Part shown: one piece after another, positions 34,263-39,854 of the stretch
Layout: the number at the start of each line of letters is the position of its first letter
Position numbering within the stretch: position 1 is the stretch's first letter
Assembly: GCA_041658605.1 (NCBI GenBank)
Contig: JBAZZU010000020.1
Location: forward strand, 1 to 39,854
DNA: 39,854 nucleotides
Source of the DNA: JBAZWE01 sp041658605
GTDB lineage: Bacteria > Actinomycetota > Thermoleophilia > BMS3ABIN01
Reading direction: 5' to 3'
Translations under genes and position numbers: made by a program
The notes under the pieces: generated by a model
Seen by the model: the letters and a program-made list of their open reading frames with translations, nothing else
What the model was told of the DNA's origin: nothing
Databases searched by the model: none

Positions 34263-35039
34263 TCAGTGCTCCAGCTTCAGCCCCCAGCCTTCGAACATGA
34301 ACAGCAGGGCAAAGCCGTACCATACCGTGTACACGATGTAACCGATGTTCGCCAGCACCAGAGCCAGCCATTCCGTCTTCGGGGACGAGGACTCGATGCC
34401 GTAATAATTGTACGCCGGCTCGACTGCCCTTTCATTCAGCTCCATGAGGATTTTTGATTCGTCAAACTCCTCAAGGGCCGTGAGGTCCCTCTGGGCGTTA
34501 TCGATTCCCATGTACCAGTCGTACATCACCATGGCGTCCGCCAGACCCACCTGGGTCAGCTCCCTGTTTTCTATTGGCTTGTAGCCCTGCGTGGGATAAC
34601 CGTACTTCTTTTGCAGAACCCCCATATTCTCGCCAAAAGCCACGGACGAATCCGAAATCGCAGCCGCCATGATCTCGCCCATATCACCTTCGACCTTCAC
34701 TTTGGTCTTGTCGACACTTACGGTGGCGCCTGCCCGCTTGAACAGCTCGGCGATACGCAGGGCCTGCGCCAGGCGTACCTCCATATCACTCTCATCCGAC
34801 TCCCGGATAGGACCGGTGGTGAACTTGACGTGTTTTCCCGTCTCTTTCTTGGCCTCTTCGGACTCTTTGTCCATGAAATCCGATGAGTCCTTCGAGACCC
34901 TGTTGAAGAGATCATCTATCTCGTTAAGTCCGTTTTCAGTGCCGCCTTTCCACAGTGGCATAAAAAGCAACGTCAGAACAACGAAGAACGACAACAGCAT
35001 GAATAAACCGAGACCGAATTGTTTCTTGTTTGCTATCAT
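34263..35039 (-). CDS. Unknown two-TM membrane protein linked to a TauE-type permease
   Basis: I do not recognise this 258-aa protein. One TM helix near the N-terminus (LGLFMLLSFFVVLTLLFMPL) and one near the C-terminus (ALVLANIGYIVYTVWYGFALL) flank a polar domain of about 180 residues. That domain contains a charged, probably helical stretch (residues 40-70) and a segment with VSVDKTKVKVEGDMGEI. It would lie outside the membrane if the N-terminus is in. The ATG overlaps the stop of the permease gene by one base, so it is probably an accessory or sensor subunit of that permease (inference). Confidence 0.85.
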   Translation of the reverse strand: MIANKKQFGLGLFMLLSFFVVLTLLFMPLWKGGTENGLNEIDDLFNRVSKDSSDFMDKESEEAKKETGKHVKFTTGPIRESDESDMEVRLAQALRIAELFKRAGATVSVDKTKVKVEGDMGEIMAAAISDSSVAFGENMGVLQKKYGYPTQGYKPIENRELTQVGLADAMVMYDWYMGIDNAQRDLTALEEFDESKILMELNERAVEPAYNYYGIESSSPKTEWLALVLANIGYIVYTVWYGFALLFMFEGWGLKLEH

Positions 35040-36376
35040 CAGGCCTCACCACCTTTTGCTACAGTTTTTCCGGAATGTGGCGGTTCCTCCCCCTTCAGCA
35101 CACTGATATTGCTGAAGAAGACCTTGAACACCCAGAGGGCGAAGATGAGGATCACGCCGAAGAAAACAACCATGCCGATCCTGTCGATGAACGTGGTTGT
35201 ACCCTTAGACAGGCCGATGTATCCCAGTTTGCGCATCTTGTCAGGTAGCGCAAAGAGACGGTTGATGAAACCGGCGATGATCGTGATCGCATAGAAACCG
35301 CGAATAACCGAGCCGGATACGACCTTGGTCACGATGGAACCGACCTGCACGCCCAGCAGTGAACCGAGCAGCATACCCAGCGCCAGCGAGAAAAACACGA
35401 ATCCATAGATGGCATACTGGAACAGGCTGGCATATCCCGCAGTGAACACGATTTGGAATATGTCGGTTCCCACTGTGGTCGCGGAAGATACGCCCAGCAC
35501 ATACACGAAGATGGGGAACGTCAGAAAACCGCCGCCGACACCCATGATCGCCGCAGCCAGACCCACGATCATACCGCTGATCACCAGAAACAGTGCGGAT
35601 ATCCTGCGACCGCCGGGAGTGACTCCCTGATCGAAGGTGATCATCGGAGGGATGTTGACCTTCTGCAGCTTCTGGGAAAGGCCGGTAATCGCCTCTTCCT
35701 TGACTCTTACCTCTTCCTCATGTGGCTCCAGTGTGCGTGAAGCCTCAGCAACGGATTTCTTGGACTTGATGTAGTCCGTCATCGCATAGATGCCGAGAAA
35801 ACCCAGCATGACTACATAGACGATGGTGATGAACGCGTCGCTGATCGTAGGATTGTACTCGTAGAGAGTACGGTTGAGATAACCGCCCGCTGTACTTCCG
35901 GCAATCGATCCGACCAGAAACGCGATAGCCAGTGTGAACGAGATGTTGCCCAGCTTCCGGTGCAGCACGCTGCCCATTATCGCCTTGGCGAAGATGTGGA
36001 ACAGGTCAGTACCAACCGCCAGGATTCCCTTCACTCCGGCGCTCATGAGCGCGGGGGTAATAACGAAACCGCCGCCGGCGCCGATGCAACCGGTTATCAG
36101 ACCTGCGGCCAGACCGACAAATATGGATATCATGAATATCTTTGGTGAATAAAATGCCGGGCTGTATGGCTCTTTCCCTCCGATTATGTTCGGCAGGGCC
36201 TGGTTGATCTCATCCGCGAACGCGATGCCCCCGATGACCACCATGCCGAGCAGAGCACCCAGAATCATCAGCCGTGTACGGCTGCGAAGGATCCTGTGTG
36301 AGACCTCCAGCTCCCATTGCGCGTGGGCTCGGCCGCTCATGACGAGCAACCTTCCCACTTCTCTGAAAACCTTCAT
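35039..36376 (-). CDS. TauE/SafE-family anion permease
   Basis: This is a 445-aa membrane protein of the TauE/SafE (DUF81) family, whose members move sulfite, sulfonates, sulfoacetate or other organic anions. The family's internal duplication is clear: GCIGAGGGFVITPAL with AVGTDLFHIFAK in the first half, and MGVGGGFLTFPIF with TVGTDIFQIVF in the second. A long cytoplasmic-looking loop (about residues 210-265) separates the halves. The N-terminus has about 30 polar residues before the first helix, and the protein is longer than the roughly 250-aa short members. The ATG at 36376 follows GGAGAG. It is coupled to the unknown two-TM gene downstream. The substrate is not evident. Confidence 0.88.
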   Translation of the reverse strand: MKVFREVGRLLVMSGRAHAQWELEVSHRILRSRTRLMILGALLGMVVIGGIAFADEINQALPNIIGGKEPYSPAFYSPKIFMISIFVGLAAGLITGCIGAGGGFVITPALMSAGVKGILAVGTDLFHIFAKAIMGSVLHRKLGNISFTLAIAFLVGSIAGSTAGGYLNRTLYEYNPTISDAFITIVYVVMLGFLGIYAMTDYIKSKKSVAEASRTLEPHEEEVRVKEEAITGLSQKLQKVNIPPMITFDQGVTPGGRRISALFLVISGMIVGLAAAIMGVGGGFLTFPIFVYVLGVSSATTVGTDIFQIVFTAGYASLFQYAIYGFVFFSLALGMLLGSLLGVQVGSIVTKVVSGSVIRGFYAITIIAGFINRLFALPDKMRKLGYIGLSKGTTTFIDRIGMVVFFGVILIFALWVFKVFFSNISVLKGEEPPHSGKTVAKGGEA

Positions 36377-36441
36377 CCTTTCTCTCTCCTTTATAGTTTT
36401 ACAGGTCTAAAACGATCAAACAGGAATTGCAACGGTTCCCG

Positions 36442-36798
36442 TCAGGCGCGCGTGATTTTTTCATATAGTGTTTCAAAATCCAGCGGCTTGATCAGATAGT
36501 CATGTGCTCCGTTGCCTATTCCTGTACGGGCCGCACTGGCTGATGCATATCCAGAAAGGATCATAAACCTCGTTTCGGGGCTGATATCCTTCAGCTCCCT
36601 CAACACCTCGTTCCCATCCTCATCCGCGAGCCTCATGTCAAGCAGCACCACATCGTAGTCACGGTCCTTCATCTTGCTCATGGCGCCGACGCCTGTATAT
36701 GCACCATCACAATAAACGCCTTTTCTTCTCAGGCGCTTCAGCATTGTGTCAACGAAATCCACTTCGTCGTCAATTACCAGTACGCTAAGCTCATCCAT
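36442..36798 (-). CDS. Single-domain response regulator 2
   Basis: This 118-aa receiver-only protein has VIDDEVDF at the acidic pocket, phosphorylated D54 in VLLDMRLADEDG, the switch residue in ILSGYAS and the Lys in LIKPLDF. The ATG at 36798 follows GAGGTGA and lies ten bases after the stop of the histidine kinase gene, so this is its most likely cognate partner. It has no output domain, so it probably acts by protein contact or passes phosphate on. Confidence 0.93.
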   Translation of the reverse strand: MDELSVLVIDDEVDFVDTMLKRLRRKGVYCDGAYTGVGAMSKMKDRDYDVVLLDMRLADEDGNEVLRELKDISPETRFMILSGYASASAARTGIGNGAHDYLIKPLDFETLYEKITRA

Positions 36799-36807
36799 TT
36801 GTCACCT

Positions 36808-38538
36808 CTATTCTTTGGTTTTTGTGCTGCTACTGCCGGATGTGACCGGCAGGAATACCTGGAAGACGCTGCCTCCCTGCTCGTTGTTATCAGCCTTGAT
36901 GTCACCTCCAAGCCTCTGAATGATATTGAAAGAAATCGACAGCCCCAGACCGGTGCCCTTGCCGTTCTTGGTCGTGAAGAAAGGGTCGAAGAGCCTCTGG
37001 CGGATATCATCACTGAAACCGGGGCCGGTGTCTGAAACGGCTATGACTACCTTCCCGCCCTCGACCGCGGTGCTTACTGTAATACGGCCATCCCGGCCGA
37101 TCGCATCGATGGCGTTGTTGACGAGATTCAGCAATACCTGCTGCAGCTGGGAAGAATCGGTCATGATCTCAGGCATATCTGCCTGGAATTCCCTGACGAT
37201 CGTGATGCTGTTCCTGCCGGCCTCACTCTCCAGGAAGGAGACGGTTTCCGCGAACATCTGGTTGATATCGGTCTTCGCGATCACCATCTCGCCGGCGTGC
37301 GAGAATCCCAGCAGGCTGTGGGTGATCAGTTTGGCCCGGTTCACATGGGTGCGAATCTTGGCAATCGACTGCTTGTACTCATCCAGGTTCAGCACGCTGC
37401 CCTTTTTTTCATCTGAAAGCAGTTCGTCCATCCAGCCGGCCTGTCCCTCGATAATCTGCAGAGGATTGTTTATCTCATGCGAAACACCGGCGGCCAGCCT
37501 GCCGACAAGCGCCATCTTCTCCACCCTGCGCATCCTGTTGGTCAGCTCGGTCCTCAGGCGGTCCGCCGTCCTGATCCTGTTCATAATCGATGAGGTGATC
37601 ACCGTTGCGACCGTGGTTATGAGCGCTATCGCAAGCACAATTAGGGCCACTGCCTTGTTTCGCGCGCTGTAGAATTCACTGAGCGAATTATTTATGTCTT
37701 CCTTAAGGACGAGAACCCAGGCACCGTTATTCATGCCGGTCGCGGTGTAGATAAAATCATCCGTCCTGTAGACCGATGTTCCCCGGGATACACCCTCAAG
37801 ACCGAATGGAGTCTCAAGGTAATCAAGACGGATGGGAGTCTGCGCCTCCCCTTTCTTGTTCAGGATATAAGCGTCTCCTCCGGGACCGACCTCAGCGCGC
37901 GCCAGCAGGGAGTTGAACATGTCAGAATTCACCGTAGCTCTTAAAATCAATGTCTTTTCCGGATTTGCGACTGCCACGACAAAATGAGGCACGCCCCGGA
38001 AACCGCTGAAAATATCACTCGTGTAATTTCCGTTCTGCATGACCCCTGAAAACCAGTCAACCTCGGCATAGTTCTTATCTGAAAGCTGCTGACGATATGG
38101 ACCAACATACGCGCGATGCGCGCCTGTCTGATCGATGACGCCAAGATCCGTGATAACGCCACTGCGGTTGGTGGCATTGAACAGACGCTCCAGATTGGCC
38201 TGATCGCTGAGATATTCAGGCGGATATAGGTTCAACATGTCACCCAGATAGTTGTTCTGATCCGCCAGAAAGAGCTCGATGATCTCTTTCCTGCTGTCAG
38301 CGAGACTCGCAAGTTCCGAGGAGGTTTTTTCAATAGAAGAATTCCTGTAATACTGGAAAGAAAAGAAGCTGATTCCGATAAGCGGAACCACTGATACAAG
38401 AACCATGACGATGATAAAGAGCAGCTTCTGCCTGGTGTAGTAGGCGCTCCTCGACCGAGGTTCCAGAGCCTCTTTTTCGATTGTCGCTGTATACATTTTC
38501 ATTTGACTGTCTTTTTTATCAGCAACTTTCGCTATCAT
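36808..38538 (-). CDS. Sensor histidine kinase with extracytoplasmic sensor domain
   Basis: This is a membrane histidine kinase of about 576 aa. A TM helix (LLFIIVMVLVSVVPLIGI) is followed by an extracytoplasmic domain of about 240 residues with Cache-like features (DLGVIDQTGAHRAYVGPY, GGDAYILNKKGE). A second TM helix follows, then the kinase core. The core has the H-box VSHEINNPLQIIEGQ, the N-box QQVLLNLVNNAIDAI, DTGPGFSDDIRQRLFDPFF and GKGTGLGLS. There is no PAS domain. The frame extends to GTG 38658, but that part crosses an intrinsic terminator, so ATG 38538 is preferred; ATG 38502 is also possible. It is the only kinase seen for four receivers and presumably senses a small ligand handled by the permease (inference). 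Confidence 0.88.
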   Translation of the reverse strand: MIAKVADKKDSQMKMYTATIEKEALEPRSRSAYYTRQKLLFIIVMVLVSVVPLIGISFFSFQYYRNSSIEKTSSELASLADSRKEIIELFLADQNNYLGDMLNLYPPEYLSDQANLERLFNATNRSGVITDLGVIDQTGAHRAYVGPYRQQLSDKNYAEVDWFSGVMQNGNYTSDIFSGFRGVPHFVVAVANPEKTLILRATVNSDMFNSLLARAEVGPGGDAYILNKKGEAQTPIRLDYLETPFGLEGVSRGTSVYRTDDFIYTATGMNNGAWVLVLKEDINNSLSEFYSARNKAVALIVLAIALITTVATVITSSIMNRIRTADRLRTELTNRMRRVEKMALVGRLAAGVSHEINNPLQIIEGQAGWMDELLSDEKKGSVLNLDEYKQSIAKIRTHVNRAKLITHSLLGFSHAGEMVIAKTDINQMFAETVSFLESEAGRNSITIVREFQADMPEIMTDSSQLQQVLLNLVNNAIDAIGRDGRITVSTAVEGGKVVIAVSDTGPGFSDDIRQRLFDPFFTTKNGKGTGLGLSISFNIIQRLGGDIKADNNEQGGSVFQVFLPVTSGSSSTKTKE

Positions 38539-38597
38539 TCTTTTCAGATACGGATAGCAGATGAAACGCCTGGTCCGTTTCCTGCGCCGGCCGGTAT

Positions 38598-38626
38598 AAA
38601 AAAGCCCGGAATTAAAAAATCCAGCT
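38598..38626 (-). terminator. Intrinsic terminator between response regulator 3 and the histidine kinase
   Basis: On the minus strand AGC...GGA (38626 downward) pairs imperfectly with TCC...GCT, followed by TTTTTT (38598-38603). The stem is short, so termination is probably partial. It supports a histidine kinase start downstream of this point. Confidence 0.45.
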
Positions 38627-38714
38627 ATTGACCTGTCTGTCTTCCTCTCATCTTCCACTGATGCCGCCTAATACCCGGCCTGAAAAATGATTCAATTTAC
38701 GTGAATTGCCTGAT

Positions 38715-39086
38715 TCATCTTTTTTGCAGATATGCAGCCTTGATTCGCTCCACCATCAGATCTATGTCTGCCGGCTTCTTCAGATAATCAAAAACGCCCA
38801 GGCTCCACGCCTCGGCTTCATCAAGGTCATTACCATGACCCGTATGGATGATGATCTGGATATCGGGATAACTCCGTCTGACCCTTCGCAGTACTTCCAT
38901 GCCGTCGATACCCGGCATTTTCAGGTCCAGCACGATGACATCCGGCTCTTCGTCCTCGACGAACTCCAGCGCTTCGGCTCCGCTCAGGGCTGTGTGCCCC
39001 GCCAGGTCACGCATGTGCAGACGCTCGGCCATGGCGTTAACGAATTCCGCCTCATCATCAACGAGGAGCAGTTTGATACCGGTCAT
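38715..39086 (-). CDS. Single-domain response regulator 3
   Basis: This 123-aa receiver-only protein has LLVDDEAEF at the acidic pocket, D54 in VIVLDLKMPGIDG, the switch Thr in IIHTGHG and the Lys in LKKPADI. It is strongly similar to response regulator 4, which starts the operon, and the two look like a tandem duplication. The ATG at 39086 is three bases after the stop of regulator 4. No output domain is present. Confidence 0.93.
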   Translation of the reverse strand: MTGIKLLLVDDEAEFVNAMAERLHMRDLAGHTALSGAEALEFVEDEEPDVIVLDLKMPGIDGMEVLRRVRRSYPDIQIIIHTGHGNDLDEAEAWSLGVFDYLKKPADIDLMVERIKAAYLQKR

Positions 39087-39089
39087 TTG

Positions 39090-39608
39090 TCAGTTCTTGT
39101 TTTCTTTATCTTTTTTCTGCGCGGACGACTCGCTTTCGTTGCCGCCGGGGCCCTCACCCCGCATGATTTCCTTCGCGGTATCGAACTCGCCGCTTTCCGC
39201 GAACGCCACCGCGGACATCGCATCTTCGAAATGCGCCTTGTAGGCGACCTTGATCTTCTGCACCAGGCTGTCGGTTTCGACGGGCTTCTTCAGATAATCA
39301 AAAGCTCCCAGCTCCCGCGCTTTCTCCTCATCATGCTCAGTACCGTGGCCGGTCATGATGATCACCTGCACTTCCGGATGGAAGTTCTTGATCCAGCGCA
39401 GCACATCCAGCCCGTGCAAGCCTGGCATCTTCAGGTCGAGCACAATGACATCCGGTTCCTTTTCAGATACAAGTTCGATTGCCTGCTCGCCATCGAAAGC
39501 CGTTTCACTGTCGACGTCCCGCATCTGCAGACGTTCCGACAATGTCTTTACAAACTCTTCCTCATCGTCAACCAGTAACACCTTGATTTTGTCTTTCTTT
39601 TTCATCAT
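39090..39608 (-). CDS. Response regulator 4, receiver plus short C-terminal tail
   Basis: This 172-aa protein has a receiver domain (VLLVDDEEEF, D58 in VIVLDLKMPGLHG, IIMTGHGTEHDEEKA, LKKPVETD). A charged C-terminal tail of about 45 residues ends in KKDKENKN. The tail is not a known DNA-binding domain; part of it (residues about 128-150) may be an extra helix. The start is ATG 39608 behind AGGA, with ATG 39605 an equal alternative. A longer frame to 39683 lacks a ribosome site. This is the first gene of the leftward signalling module in the window. Confidence 0.9.
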   Translation of the reverse strand: MMKKKDKIKVLLVDDEEEFVKTLSERLQMRDVDSETAFDGEQAIELVSEKEPDVIVLDLKMPGLHGLDVLRWIKNFHPEVQVIIMTGHGTEHDEEKARELGAFDYLKKPVETDSLVQKIKVAYKAHFEDAMSAVAFAESGEFDTAKEIMRGEGPGGNESESSAQKKDKENKN

Positions 39609-39854
39609 CAGACCCATCCTCACTTTCTTTTGATAAAAAAAGCTTTCGCCATCCTCCCTCCGCTTGTCCGACATTAATCTCAACGACTGGCTTTAACTAA
39701 AAGACATTTTAAGACATTATGAAACCTTTTTCTTCATTTGTAACGCAAATTTATCTCATAAATGAAAAAAAATCAACAATTTGGAGTCTTTTTGGAATAA
39801 ATAATATTCGCATTTCACCAAGATAGAACCATTATGAAACATATTGGTACACTT
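39609..39854. other. AT-rich upstream region of the signalling module, no gene seen
   Basis: No convincing coding frame lies here. On the minus strand GTTACA and CATAAT are 17 bases apart and could be a promoter, but weaker alternatives also exist. An 11-base direct repeat, CATTATGAAAC, occurs at 39715-39725 and 39830-39840 and might be an operator pair. Confidence 0.4.

Overview
The window carries about 28 protein genes, nearly all on the minus strand, from a strictly anaerobic bacterium with the carbonyl branch of the Wood-Ljungdahl (reductive acetyl-CoA) pathway. The bacterial form of the complex (separate AcsA/CooS, AcsB, AcsC and AcsD with CooC and AcsV), the two-subunit methylene-THF reductase MetF/MetV and an NfnAB-type transhydrogenase fit an acetogen or syntroph. 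One LPNTG-anchored surface protein points to a monoderm (Gram-positive type) cell wall. Moderately high GC, frequent TTG starts and a probable leaderless promoter fit a deep-branching anaerobic actinobacterial or firmicute-like lineage. Taxonomy cannot be fixed from this sequence alone.

Layout. (1) 1-11616, cell-surface glycan region: three tandem type I phosphodiesterase/alkaline-phosphatase-like genes (the first cut by the window edge), a Wzx-like flippase, a B12-binding radical SAM protein on the plus strand, a polyprenyl-phosphate sugar transferase and an O-antigen-ligase-like protein. (2) 11852-25666, transcribed leftward: acsD, cooS, acsB, acsC, a fused flavin/Fe-S/MvhD-like oxidoreductase, metV, metF, acsE, nfnA, nfnB. 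(3) 26138-26786, plus strand and divergent from acsD: an 87-aa unknown protein and a DsrC/TusE-like protein lacking the C-terminal cysteines. (4) 26831-31153, leftward: acsV, cooC and folD, then an LPXTG surface protein. (5) 31193-39608, leftward: a signalling/transport module with four stand-alone receiver proteins, one sensor histidine kinase, a TauE/SafE-type permease, an unknown two-TM protein and a PEP-synthase-like phosphotransferase without the usual C-terminal barrel.

How the genes work together. FolD makes methylene-THF and MetF/MetV reduce it to methyl-THF. AcsE moves the methyl group to the corrinoid protein AcsC/AcsD, which AcsV reactivates. CooS (Ni inserted by CooC) makes CO, and AcsB joins methyl, CO and CoA to acetyl-CoA. 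NfnAB balances NADH, NADPH and ferredoxin. The fused flavoprotein encoded between acsC and metV is the best candidate for feeding electrons to MetF/MetV.

Most notable non-coding signals: a consensus promoter followed by a structured leader and a strong intrinsic terminator ahead of acsD (candidate attenuator or riboswitch); composite dispersed repeats with 20-bp and 40-bp tandem arrays inside the acs operon; and a very strong plus-strand terminator with no plus-strand gene in front of it.
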